In this document: in pieces, positions 54,439-62,508 of the stretch
Position numbering within the stretch: position 1 is the first letter of the stretch
Layout: every line of letters begins with the position of its first letter
Source: Shewanella sp. MBTL60-112-B2
GTDB taxonomy: Bacteria > Pseudomonadota > Gammaproteobacteria > Enterobacterales > Shewanellaceae
Direction of reading: 5' to 3'
DNA: 64,000 bases
Assembly: GCF_019655055.1 (NCBI RefSeq)
Contig: NZ_BPFA01000004.1
Span: forward strand, 62,001 to 126,000
Translations under genes and position numbers: made by a program
The notes under the pieces: generated by a model
What the model saw: only the letters and a program-made list of their open reading frames with translations
Databases searched by the model: none
Told to the model about the DNA's origin: nothing

Positions 54439-55182
54439 CTAAAGCGCTGCGTTGATGACTTGAGCGATATGGCGAGTCTCAATAGGCAGTTTCTGCCGTC
54501 TGACCATGCCATCGATGTGCAGTAGGCAAGAGGGATCGAAGCCTACAGCATAAGTCGCGCCAGTTTCGGCATGAGCCTGAGCTTTATCTTTGCCCATCTT
54601 AGCCGATACAGCGCCTTCATCTAGGGCAAAGGTTCCACCGAAACCACAGCATTCATCGCGGCGCTCTGGATAAACAATTTCAATTTCAGGGATCGCTGCG
54701 AGCACGGCTTCAAACTTGTTCATCCTTGGGCCCATCTGCTCACTAGGAGTGGCTAGATCTAGCATGCGAATACCATGGCAGCTCATCTGTAGACTGATTT
54801 TATGGGGAAACGGCTTAGTAAATGCTGGAATAGGTGAGATGTCGTGAAGAAACTCTGTTAACTCATATAACTTGTCGATAACGGCTTGAGCTTCAGGACT
54901 AGTATCAAACTCGTGAAAGTTTTCTTTGGCGGCTACAAGGCATGAAGCGGCTGGGCACACAATGGCATCACACTCAACGCCTTTAAAAGCATTAAGCAAT
55001 TTCATTGTGGTTTTTTTGGCTTCGTTATAGCAACCAGAGTTGGTCATTGGCTGACCGCAGCAAGTTTGGCCTTTTGGCAGTATGACTTGGTGTCCGAGTT
55101 TTTCTAATAATTCTAAGGTGGCGATTCCCACTTCTGGGACCATCTGATTCACTAGGCACGGAATGAAAAGTGCGATCTTCAT
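54439..55182 (-). CDS. lldE: LldE (LutA), Cys-rich subunit of L-lactate dehydrogenase complex
   Basis: 247 residues. Two CCG-type Cys-rich domains: CCGQPMTNSGCY and SCHGIRML, then ECCGFGGTFAL. Such domains bind a cubane-like Fe-S cluster and occur in heterodisulfide reductase-like redox enzymes. First gene of lldEFG. ATG at 55182 after a 405-bp non-coding region. Confidence 0.92.
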   Translation of the reverse strand: MKIALFIPCLVNQMVPEVGIATLELLEKLGHQVILPKGQTCCGQPMTNSGCYNEAKKTTMKLLNAFKGVECDAIVCPAASCLVAAKENFHEFDTSPEAQAVIDKLYELTEFLHDISPIPAFTKPFPHKISLQMSCHGIRMLDLATPSEQMGPRMNKFEAVLAAIPEIEIVYPERRDECCGFGGTFALDEGAVSAKMGKDKAQAHAETGATYAVGFDPSCLLHIDGMVRRQKLPIETRHIAQVINAAL

Positions 55183-55223
55183 TGTGTACTCTCTTCTATT
55201 TTGCAGACATTGTTAGCGACTTT

Positions 55224-55275
55224 TAACCGTAGGAAATAACCGTAGGAAATAACCGTAAAAAGTAACCGCAAAAAG
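55224..55275. repeat. Four-copy 13-bp tandem repeat upstream of lldE
   Basis: Units at 55224, 55237, 55250 and 55263: two identical copies of TAACCGTAGGAAA, then TAACCGTAAAAAG and TAACCGCAAAAAG. They begin 42 bp from the lldE start codon, in the untranslated or promoter region, on the minus-strand side. Confidence 0.85.
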
Positions 55276-55409
55276 CCTGCTTTAGAAGCCGACTTAATCT
55301 TTAACGGACATTCGCCTTTATTTACTCACTTAATAAATATAGGCCGATCCCCCCATAAAAAGTAGTGCTAATTTAGCAAATAAACTTAGTGACTTTTGCA
55401 AAAATGAAA

Positions 55410-55426
55410 ACAACTTATCTAGTTGT
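55410..55426. promoter_or_regulatory. Candidate operator dyad upstream of lldE
   Basis: A perfect 6-bp dyad, ACAACT-TATCT-AGTTGT, about 230 bp before lldE. Repressor-type length. A shorter AACT-TTT-AGTT dyad occurs near the lldP promoter (60261-60271). A shared regulator is conjecture. Confidence 0.35.
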
Positions 55427-55530
55427 ATTAAATGATAATTTTGGTTTTTTATGGTTTGGGCTGTAGAGAGACATCTACAAATGGTTAGTTAGAGCAATCG
55501 TGAGATGAAGGTTTATGCAAGGTAAAGAAA

Positions 55531-55555
55531 GTTAGGGGCAATCTTTGCCCCTAAC
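55531..55555 (-). terminator. Terminator downstream of dld-II
   Basis: An 11-bp stem, GTTAGGGGCAA (55531-55541) with TTGCCCCTAAC (55545-55555), three-base loop. On the minus strand a T-rich stretch follows. Confidence 0.8.
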
Positions 55556-55587
55556 AGGGTGTTGATACGGCTAATTTAAGGTGATTA

Positions 55588-58407
55588 TCAACGAGTACAT
55601 TCTTCTAAAAGATACGCAAGATGACGATAAGAAATACCACTGTGCTGAGTTAAACCCACTTCACACATACGGTTAGCGTAATAGCCTTCGCTGACATCAA
55701 CCGGGATGAGTTTCTTAATATTACGCAGGGCGCTGGCGTTGATTTCAGGCTTATAAAGACCTTTTTCACCAGCATAACCACAGCAATCTATGCCTGCTGG
55801 ACGAACAGTTTGCTGACTACAAGCTTCGATAATAGCTTCCATTTTCGGCTCAAGCTTCATTTTACGAGCACTACAACCTAAGTGCAGCGCAACGGCTGGC
55901 TTCTTACGATTAATGGTCAGCTTATCAAGCAGCTTGTCATGGATAAAATCAACCATATCGACTATCTCAACTTTGTCGGTCAGTGACTTATCGCCTGCAA
56001 GCGTGCGGTATGTACAAGATAGCGCATCGATAATAACCGGTAGTTTACCGCCTTGAGTCATGGCTGCAACGGCTTCAATTAGCTCTATGCGTTTAGCATC
56101 GGCATTTTTAAAGTCGCCTTTTGACTCCCACATTTGACCACAACATAAGTCGCGAGTTTTCTCTGGGGTAATGACGTTATAGCCTGAGCGTTCCAGTAGG
56201 GTGACAACCACTTCAGGTAAGCTGCGGTTGTCAGGATCTTTTGGCGTTGGGCCAAAAGTGCGGCCGCCGCAAGCTGGGAAGTAAACGACGGTTTCTTGCC
56301 CCGGAATAGGTGCGCTAAGCTTAGGCAGTTTGCCACCCTTTGGAAAATCAGGATTCCAATAAGGTACTTCCTTACTTACCACGCGACCCGCTTTCATTAT
56401 TGCGCCAGTTATCGCGCTACCAGTAATTTTGTGGACCGTACCAAGAGCATTAAAACCTGTGCTAATGACTTGGTTAACCGCGCCAAAATGCTTGGCTTGA
56501 AAATCCAGTACCTTCTGCTCTGTGGTGCTGATATACGGCGTTCTGAGTTTGCGTACAAGGTTACCCATGCTGTTATCGACAGGGCAGGCGATAGTACAAA
56601 GTTGACAGGCGGCGCAGGTGTCAACAACGTCATATTTTGCCGCAGCGCGCATATCTTCAGCGGCTTGTTTGTCACCGGACTGCTCTAAGCGCTCAATTTC
56701 ACGCAAGGTTGCAATACGTTGGCGCGGTGACATATTCAGCGCTGACGTTGGGCAGGTTTTTTCGCAGAAACCACATTCAATACACTTATCGACTAAGTCA
56801 TCGACCACTGGGCAAGGTTTGATATTCTTAACATGTATTTGGTTGTCGTCGTTAAGAATAACTCCAGGGTTTAGTAGACCTTCTGGATCAAAAATCTGCT
56901 TAATACGCTTCATTAAGGTATAAGCGTCGCTGCCCCATTCCATTTCAACAAAAGGCGCCACTGCGCGGCCTGTACCGTGTTCGGCTTTCATTGAACCGTC
57001 GTACTTATTGATCACCATCTCAGCCACATCTTGCATAAAGTCGTGGAAGCGCTCAATGTCTGCTTGAGAGTTAAATGTTGGGGTAATAATGAAGTGGAAG
57101 TTACCAGCAAGAGCATGACCATAAATAACCCCTTCCGGATAGTTATGCTTATGGAACAACTCGGTTAAATCGTTAGCCGCTGCGGCTAAGTGTTCAAGCT
57201 CAAAGGCAACGTCTTCAATAATAACCGAGGTGCCTTTAGGGCGCTCGCCGCCAATAATTGGGAATAGGCCTGAGCGCATTGCCCAGTATTGACCAAATAC
57301 AGCTGGGTCGTCACTGAAGGTAATAGGGCGCTCTGTTTCAATATGAGCAAGTTTAGCAATCACGTCTTGGGTGTAGATGTCTAATGTGGCTTTATCGTTA
57401 GCACGCGACTCAATCAACAAGATTGCAGCGCCTTCAGGTAACAGAGCTAGCCATTCTGGCATGCCTGCTTTACCTGTTACCGCTTTAATTGATGCCCAAT
57501 CTAGTAGTTCTGCTGCAGCTACGCTATCACCTACAATTGGCGGCACGGCTCGAGCGGCGTCTTCCATATTGAAAAATACGGCCATGGCAGAGGCTTTAAA
57601 GCGCGCTTCATCAACGGTGTTATAAGTCACTTCTTCTACAAAGGCTAGTGTGCCTTCAGCGCCGACAATTAGGTGGTTAATTAGCTCAAAAGGATCGCTA
57701 AAATCCACTAAAGCATTGAGGCTATAACCTGTGGTGTTTTTAATGGAGAATTTTTTGCGAATTCGCGCAGCAAGCGTACTGTTGTTAATCGTTAACTGTG
57801 CCAGATCGGTTAGCTCTTGTAACAGCTGAGGGTGCGATTGGCTAAATGCCGCTTTTGACTCTTCACAGCCCGTATCTAACTCGGTGCCGTCGGCAAAAAG
57901 CAGTTTTGCTGAAGCGATAGTTTGATAACTGTTTTGCGCTGTGCCGCAGCACATGCCAGAGGCATTATTTGACACAATGCCGCCGATTTTTGCCGAAGCA
58001 AGCGTTGCAGGGTCGGGACCGATTTTCTTATTTAATGGCTTTAGTACCGCGTTGGCATCGCCGCCAATAACGGCTGTGCCTAAGGTGATTTGTGATGCAT
58101 CGTCACTGACTGTTAATGTTCTAAAACCATCGTGACCAAGAATGAGCAAAATACCTTCACCGATAGCTTGGCCAGATAAACTGGTACCGGCAGCGCGGAA
58201 GGTTACCGGTGCGCCGTAAGTACGGGCAATGGCTAGGGTGCGTTTAGCTTGCTCTAAGGTATCGGCATGCACCACGATTTCAGGTACGATGCGAAAATAA
58301 CTGGCATCAGTTGACCAAGCAAAGCGACGCACAGGATCGTTAGTTGCTGCGTGCTCACCGATTTGTCTACGTAAATCTCTTAATACTGCTTCATAATTAA
58401 TCGACAT
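55588..58407 (-). CDS. dld: Dld-II, FAD/Fe-S D-lactate dehydrogenase
   Basis: 939 residues. In order: an FAD-binding type 4 domain (about 40-230; FRAAGTSLSGQAIG, DPATLASAKIGGIVSNNASGM), an FAD-oxidase C-terminal domain (about 270-525, with MKAEHGTGRAVAPFVEMEWG), a two-cluster ferredoxin region (CIECGFCEKTCP, CAACQLCTIACP) and two CCG domains (RDLCCGQMWE, GIDCCGYAGEKG). This is the Shewanella Dld-II architecture, which oxidises D-lactate to pyruvate at the inner side of the membrane and passes electrons to quinone. Between lldP and lldEFG, with a terminator behind it. ATG at 58407. Confidence 0.93.
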   Translation of the reverse strand: MSINYEAVLRDLRRQIGEHAATNDPVRRFAWSTDASYFRIVPEIVVHADTLEQAKRTLAIARTYGAPVTFRAAGTSLSGQAIGEGILLILGHDGFRTLTVSDDASQITLGTAVIGGDANAVLKPLNKKIGPDPATLASAKIGGIVSNNASGMCCGTAQNSYQTIASAKLLFADGTELDTGCEESKAAFSQSHPQLLQELTDLAQLTINNSTLAARIRKKFSIKNTTGYSLNALVDFSDPFELINHLIVGAEGTLAFVEEVTYNTVDEARFKASAMAVFFNMEDAARAVPPIVGDSVAAAELLDWASIKAVTGKAGMPEWLALLPEGAAILLIESRANDKATLDIYTQDVIAKLAHIETERPITFSDDPAVFGQYWAMRSGLFPIIGGERPKGTSVIIEDVAFELEHLAAAANDLTELFHKHNYPEGVIYGHALAGNFHFIITPTFNSQADIERFHDFMQDVAEMVINKYDGSMKAEHGTGRAVAPFVEMEWGSDAYTLMKRIKQIFDPEGLLNPGVILNDDNQIHVKNIKPCPVVDDLVDKCIECGFCEKTCPTSALNMSPRQRIATLREIERLEQSGDKQAAEDMRAAAKYDVVDTCAACQLCTIACPVDNSMGNLVRKLRTPYISTTEQKVLDFQAKHFGAVNQVISTGFNALGTVHKITGSAITGAIMKAGRVVSKEVPYWNPDFPKGGKLPKLSAPIPGQETVVYFPACGGRTFGPTPKDPDNRSLPEVVVTLLERSGYNVITPEKTRDLCCGQMWESKGDFKNADAKRIELIEAVAAMTQGGKLPVIIDALSCTYRTLAGDKSLTDKVEIVDMVDFIHDKLLDKLTINRKKPAVALHLGCSARKMKLEPKMEAIIEACSQQTVRPAGIDCCGYAGEKGLYKPEINASALRNIKKLIPVDVSEGYYANRMCEVGLTQHSGISYRHLAYLLEECTR

Positions 58408-58439
58408 TTAATCTTATCTCATACACTTTTTAAGTGGAT

Positions 58440-58463
58440 AAAGCCGCTAATGAAAGCGGCTTT
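58440..58463 (-). promoter_or_regulatory. Hairpin between lldP and dld-II
   Basis: A 9-bp stem, AAAGCCGCT (58440-58448) with AGCGGCTTT (58455-58463), six-base loop. On the minus strand only three T follow, so it is more like an attenuating or transcript-protecting hairpin than a full terminator. Confidence 0.5.
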
Positions 58464-58518
58464 CTCGATATTATTATTGTTATTAAATTTAGTTTTCTTG
58501 TTGTATTTAAGGGAAGGG

Positions 58519-60162
58519 CTAAAAGCCTCCCCATACCGCAGCTATGGTACCGGCGACTAAAGCATAGCCTAGTGCCACTGGCATCGTCTTACGGATAATT
58601 TCAGACTCGCGGCCCGCCATGCCCACAACAGTTGCTGCAGCAACAACGTTCATTACGCACATCATGTTACCCGCGTTAGCCCCAATGCCTTGCATCGCTA
58701 ATATCAACGCATGGTTAGCACCAATATTGTCGGCAACACTGTATTGTAGGCCTGAGAACATCATATTTGAGAAGGTGGCAGAGCCGGATAAGAAGGCACC
58801 GAATATACCCACAATCGGTGAAACCCAAGCCCACACAGCGCCCATACTATTTGCCAAGGTATCGGCAAGCGCGACAGGCATAGAGGCTAGACCCGAAGCA
58901 TTTTCGCCTGAGTTTAAGAAGATCTTTACCATAGGTACGGATGCACCTAAGGAGATAATAGTCGGCACCATAGACTTACAAGAGACTGAGATAGACTCTT
59001 TTATTGCAGGAGACTTCATTCTAAATAGGAAGAAGCCTAAGATACACACGAGAACAAAGAAAGCGCCTGGCGCGTACAGCGTGGCGAAACCTGCTTTTAA
59101 CTCAGTGCCGAGTAATCCGGTCCAGCTGATATTAAAGCTCGATAACCAAGCTTTAAGCGGCGCGACAGTACGTGATAACACGAGTAGTGCAGCCATAATT
59201 AAATAGGGTGACCATGCAGCAAGTTGAGAGAACTTAACTTCTGTGTCTAGCTCTTCACGTTTCTGACCATCATTTTCAGCAAAGTCGTTCCACTGCTCTT
59301 TTGGTAATAAGTAACCTTTTTTAGCAACAGGGATCACCACAGCCATACCCACAAGAGCACCAATAACCGATGGGAACTCTGGGCCTGCAAAGTAGTTAAT
59401 CAACCAAGCTGGAACGGTAAAGGCAAGGCCTGCAAATAGGGCAAACTTCCAAATGGCTAAACCTTCTTTAAAGGACTTATTGCGACCAAAGAAGCCAGTC
59501 AAAATAGCCACCATAGTTAATGGGATCAGTGTGCCAGTGATTAAATCGATAGTGATCATATGCATGGCAATAAACTGCGCGAAATCCGCAAAACTACCGC
59601 CATGTTGGGCGATTTGTTCGGCTGCCATATTGCTACCGCCCTGGGTTAGCCCTTGCTCCATACCAAATAATACTGGCAGGCCAATGGCGCCAAACGATAC
59701 AGAGGTTGAGTCGGCAATTAACGCAACAACTGCTGCAGCAATTGGTGGGATCCCAAGTAATACCAGCAGTGGTGCACCAATTGCCGCAGGGGTACCAAAG
59801 CCTGCTGAGCCTTCGATAAACGAGCCAAATAGCCAACAGATGATAATCACCTGTACGCGGGCGTCGCCACTAATATTGGTGAAGCCTGCGCGAATGGTAT
59901 CCATTGCACCGGAATACTTAAGAGTATTTAGCAAGAACACAGCACCAAAAATAATAGTCAGTGGAGTTAATGCCGACAATAAGCCCTCAACCACGGAGGC
60001 TGCGAGAAAGGTCGTGTCCATCTGCCAAACGAATACCGCTGCAAGACCTGTAAATACCATGGAAATAGGCATGGCTCTGGATGCTGGCATCCGTAGTAGG
60101 ACTAAAAACAGCATAACGCTGATGATCGGCGTTAAGCTTGCGAGTAGTTGAATAAAGGTCAT
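58519..60162 (-). CDS. lldP: LldP, lactate permease
   Basis: 547 residues and about 12-14 membrane helices. Contains the family patterns [22 protein letters not shown] and [16 protein letters not shown]. LldP imports L- and D-lactate by proton symport. First gene of the locus on the minus strand. ATG at 60162. A 666-bp non-coding region with several dyads lies upstream. Confidence 0.94.
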   Translation of the reverse strand: MTFIQLLASLTPIISVMLFLVLLRMPASRAMPISMVFTGLAAVFVWQMDTTFLAASVVEGLLSALTPLTIIFGAVFLLNTLKYSGAMDTIRAGFTNISGDARVQVIIICWLFGSFIEGSAGFGTPAAIGAPLLVLLGIPPIAAAVVALIADSTSVSFGAIGLPVLFGMEQGLTQGGSNMAAEQIAQHGGSFADFAQFIAMHMITIDLITGTLIPLTMVAILTGFFGRNKSFKEGLAIWKFALFAGLAFTVPAWLINYFAGPEFPSVIGALVGMAVVIPVAKKGYLLPKEQWNDFAENDGQKREELDTEVKFSQLAAWSPYLIMAALLVLSRTVAPLKAWLSSFNISWTGLLGTELKAGFATLYAPGAFFVLVCILGFFLFRMKSPAIKESISVSCKSMVPTIISLGASVPMVKIFLNSGENASGLASMPVALADTLANSMGAVWAWVSPIVGIFGAFLSGSATFSNMMFSGLQYSVADNIGANHALILAMQGIGANAGNMMCVMNVVAAATVVGMAGRESEIIRKTMPVALGYALVAGTIAAVWGGF

Positions 60163-60317
60163 GCTTGCCTCGATATGTTGGAGTTTCTAGCTTCAATTTC
60201 TACTTCAAATAGCTAAATTTGAGTGGCTCACTTCTTGGTGCTGTTATCAATCCACCTAATAACTTTTAGTTGTAATGGATTAAGGTGTGTACTAAACGTG
60301 AATTAGAGATTTGTGAA

Positions 60318-60333
60318 TATGATCTGGATCATA
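60318..60333. promoter_or_regulatory. Perfect dyad of the FNR/EtrA type upstream of lldP
   Basis: TATGATC-TG-GATCATA. The inner part, TGAT-N4-ATCA, is the FNR/EtrA core. The centre is 41.5 bases ahead of a TSS that a TTTAGT -10-like box (60291-60296) would give, which fits a class II activator site; that promoter is conjecture. Confidence 0.5.
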
Positions 60334-60364
60334 CTGATGCCTAATTGTGGTTGATAATGACATT

Positions 60365-60380
60365 GGTGAGACGTGTCACG
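60365..60380. promoter_or_regulatory. CRP-like site (weaker) upstream of lldP
   Basis: GGTGA-GACGTG-TCACG; eight of ten positions fit the TGTGA-N6-TCACA consensus. It lies 34 bp from the stronger CRP-like site. Confidence 0.4.
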
Positions 60381-60398
60381 AGTTTACGCTTTCCTGCT

Positions 60399-60414
60399 TG
60401 TGATCTTGGTCACG
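60399..60414. promoter_or_regulatory. CRP-like site upstream of lldP
   Basis: TGTGA-TCTTGG-TCACG; one base away from the TGTGA-N6-TCACA consensus. It is 81 bp from the FNR-like dyad. CRP controls much of carbon and anaerobic metabolism in Shewanella. Confidence 0.5.
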
Positions 60415-60782
60415 CAAAAAGGCGTTAATGATATGCGGGTGTCGAATTCGAGTTGAGCGTAAAGGCTATTTTGGCTGTATAAACGATTAAAATGTTAACT
60501 TTGCATCGTTACATAGCTTGGTTTTGATCGCTTAATTTCTTGATTGATATTGAGTAAGAGCTTTCACTCTAGCTTTGAGGGTGATCTGTGTCTCATTTAG
60601 CTGTTTTGCTTTATTTGGTTTTGCTAACATTATTAAACTAAGTTAATGTTTTTAATTATTTTAGCAGTTTAGAGAGGATAGCTTTAATTGTTACACCTCA
60701 AATTAAGGTGCAGTAAAAATTGTAGGTTATTAACAGTTAAAGTCTGAAAGTTACGGTAAGAAAGGAGCGAGCGGGGCGAATG

Positions 60783-60818
60783 TTGCCGATAGCCACTTTT
60801 AATTGGGCATATCGGCAA
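60783..60818. repeat. Inverted repeat 3' of nadK
   Basis: TTGCCGAT (60783-60790) with ATCGGCAA (60811-60818), plus GCC/GGC inside. It begins 11 bp after the nadK stop on the minus strand. No T run follows on that strand, so terminator function is unsure. Confidence 0.45.
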
Positions 60819-60828
60819 AATGGATTGA

Positions 60829-61707
60829 TTAAAAAAGTTTGCTACCCCAGCCGAGCTTGGAGCGCAAAACGTGAAAATAGTTGTGCCCCTTAGGGTGAAC
60901 AAGCCTTAAGGTTTCATCACTACGCTTGATAATTATCTCATCGCCAGGGAGGACAGACAGGTGGACGTGGCCATCGCAACTGACTTCTAGGTTGTCGGCG
61001 TTATGCGGTGATACGACTAACTTGATGATACTGGCTGCATCGACAACGATAGGCCTGCAAGAAAGCGTATGCGGGAACATAGGCACTAAGATCATCGCTG
61101 ACAAATTAGGGGTTAAAATCGCGCCACCAGCAGAGAGTGAATAGGCTGTCGACCCTGTAGGAGTCGAGATAATCATACCGTCTGCGCGTTGGCTATACAT
61201 GAATTTGTCGTCAATATAGACCTCAAACTCAATCATATGGGCAATTTTTCCGGGGTGAAGTACCGCTTCGTTAACTGCTGTATTGCTAGACTTTAACTCA
61301 CCATGGCGGTGTACTTCAGCTTCGAGTAAGAAGCGCTGCTCAATTTCAAACTCGCCCTCGAGTACTTTTGATAATGCTTCTTCGAATGAGTCTGGTGGTA
61401 AGTCGGTTAAGAAACCTAAGTTGCCACGGTTAACGCCAATAACGCCTATATTGAACCTTGCAAGCACACGAGCAGCACCAAGCATATTGCCGTCACCACC
61501 GACAACAATGGCTAAATCGCATTGCTTACCTATTTCTAATAGGTCAACAGATTGGGCTTGAGGGCCAAGCTCACCAGCGACTCGCTCTTCGACTAAGACT
61601 TTGTAGCCTTGCATACTCAGCCAATGATGCAATCTTTTTAAGGTCAGGTTGGTACCTTTATGGTTAGGCTTACCAATTAGACCAATTGTGTGAAACGTAT
61701 TGCTCAT
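60829..61707 (-). CDS. nadK: NAD kinase
   Basis: 292 residues, normal length. Has the family motifs [12 protein letters not shown] (about 65-76), [13 protein letters not shown] and [14 protein letters not shown]. Phosphorylates NAD to NADP in the cytoplasm. ATG at 61707; divergent from grpE, with 100 bp between. Confidence 0.95.
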   Translation of the reverse strand: MSNTFHTIGLIGKPNHKGTNLTLKRLHHWLSMQGYKVLVEERVAGELGPQAQSVDLLEIGKQCDLAIVVGGDGNMLGAARVLARFNIGVIGVNRGNLGFLTDLPPDSFEEALSKVLEGEFEIEQRFLLEAEVHRHGELKSSNTAVNEAVLHPGKIAHMIEFEVYIDDKFMYSQRADGMIISTPTGSTAYSLSAGGAILTPNLSAMILVPMFPHTLSCRPIVVDAASIIKLVVSPHNADNLEVSCDGHVHLSVLPGDEIIIKRSDETLRLVHPKGHNYFHVLRSKLGWGSKLF

Positions 61708-61733
61708 AATTTATGTTAGATCCAGCTTTAGGC

Positions 61734-61762
61734 CTTGAAACCTTAAATTTGATCCCCATAAT
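61734..61762 (+). promoter_or_regulatory. Sigma-32-type heat-shock promoter for grpE
   Basis: CTTGAAA (-35, 61734-61740) and CCCCATAAT (-10, 61754-61762) with 13-14 bases between. These match the sigma-32 consensus closely, and place the start of transcription near 61769. Confidence 0.8.
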
Positions 61763-61807
61763 ATGCCCAGAGCATGCAGAAACAAAGCATTTTTAGCTGG
61801 AGCAAAA

Positions 61808-62410
61808 ATGAGCAACCAAACAAACAAAGCACAAGATAACCAAGTCGAAGAGATCGTAGAAGGCGAATTGCTTAACGAAAACGGTACTGAAGCGACTAAT
61901 GAAGCCTCTTTGATGGATGAGCTTACTCAAGCAAATTTCCGCGTAGAAGAGTTAGAGAAAGCTTTGCAAGAAGCTGAAGCCAAAGTCGATTCGCAAAAAG
62001 ACTCAGTGATCCGCGCTGCAGCCGAAGTCGATAATATTCGTCGTCGTTCAGCAATGGACGTGGAAAAAGCGCACAAGTTCGCGTTAGAAAAGTTCATCAA
62101 TGAATTACTCCCTGTATTAGATAACATGGAGCGTGCTCTGCAAGGTACTGACGCAGAAGCCGAAGCGACAAAAGCGATTTATGAAGGTGTTGAACTGACA
62201 GCTAAGAGCTTTATGAGCACGGTTGAGAAGTTTGGTTTAGTTCAAGTTAACCCACAAGGTGATACCTTCAACCCTGAATTACACCAAGCGATTGGTATGC
62301 AACCAAGCACAGAGTTTGCTGCAAACACTGTAATGATGGTAATGCAGAAGGGCTACACATTGAATGAGCGTCTATTGCGCCCAGCAATGGTAATGGTCTC
62401 TCAAGGCTAA
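61808..62410 (+). CDS. grpE: GrpE, nucleotide exchange factor of DnaK
   Basis: 200 residues from the ATG at 61808 (CTGGAG seven bases upstream); a GTG/ATG-like opening at 61763 lies in the promoter and is rejected. Long N-terminal helix with coiled-coil charge pattern (about 45-85), then [16 protein letters not shown] ([12 protein letters not shown]) and the family's C-terminal beta domain: [21 protein letters not shown] and [17 protein letters not shown]. GrpE releases ADP from DnaK. Under a sigma-32 promoter; a bidirectional terminator follows. Confidence 0.95.
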   Translation: MSNQTNKAQDNQVEEIVEGELLNENGTEATNEASLMDELTQANFRVEELEKALQEAEAKVDSQKDSVIRAAAEVDNIRRRSAMDVEKAHKFALEKFINELLPVLDNMERALQGTDAEAEATKAIYEGVELTAKSFMSTVEKFGLVQVNPQGDTFNPELHQAIGMQPSTEFAANTVMMVMQKGYTLNERLLRPAMVMVSQG

Positions 62411-62454
62411 CTGTTAGCTTATGCCTGTACTCGCCTTGTGCTGAGTATAGGCAA

Positions 62455-62486
62455 TAAAAAAGGACTGCTTTAGCAGTCCTTTTTTG
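62455..62486. terminator. Bidirectional terminator between grpE and dxs
   Basis: A perfect 9-bp stem, AGGACTGCT (62461-62469) with AGCAGTCCT (62472-62480), two-base loop, with six A before and six T after, so it ends both convergent genes. Confidence 0.9.
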
Positions 62487-62508
62487 TGGTTAGCGCTTTC
62501 AAAAAGCG

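Larger units (their letters stand above)
55183..55587. other. 405-bp intergenic region between dld-II and lldEFG
   Basis: Holds the dld-II terminator, a 17-bp inverted repeat (55410-55426), and a 13-bp tandem array (55224-55275), each listed apart. The terminator and space suggest that lldEFG has its own promoter. Confidence 0.6.
60163..60828. other. Long regulatory region upstream of lldP
   Basis: 666 bp between nadK and lldP, both minus. It carries the FNR-like dyad, two CRP-like sites and AACT-TTT-AGTT noted apart. The nadK-proximal 400 bp are AT-rich without a gene I can support, except for an inverted repeat next to nadK. Confidence 0.6.

Noticed and set aside
56296..57625. Open frames opposite dld-II
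   Set aside because: Shadows of a well-supported FAD/Fe-S gene.
58619..60151. Long plus-strand open frames opposite lldP
   Set aside because: Antisense to a clear permease gene; composition follows reverse-complement codon bias of the membrane protein.
60783..60818. Terminator after nadK
   Set aside because: Good inverted repeat, but no T run on the nadK strand; kept as a repeat rather than a terminator.
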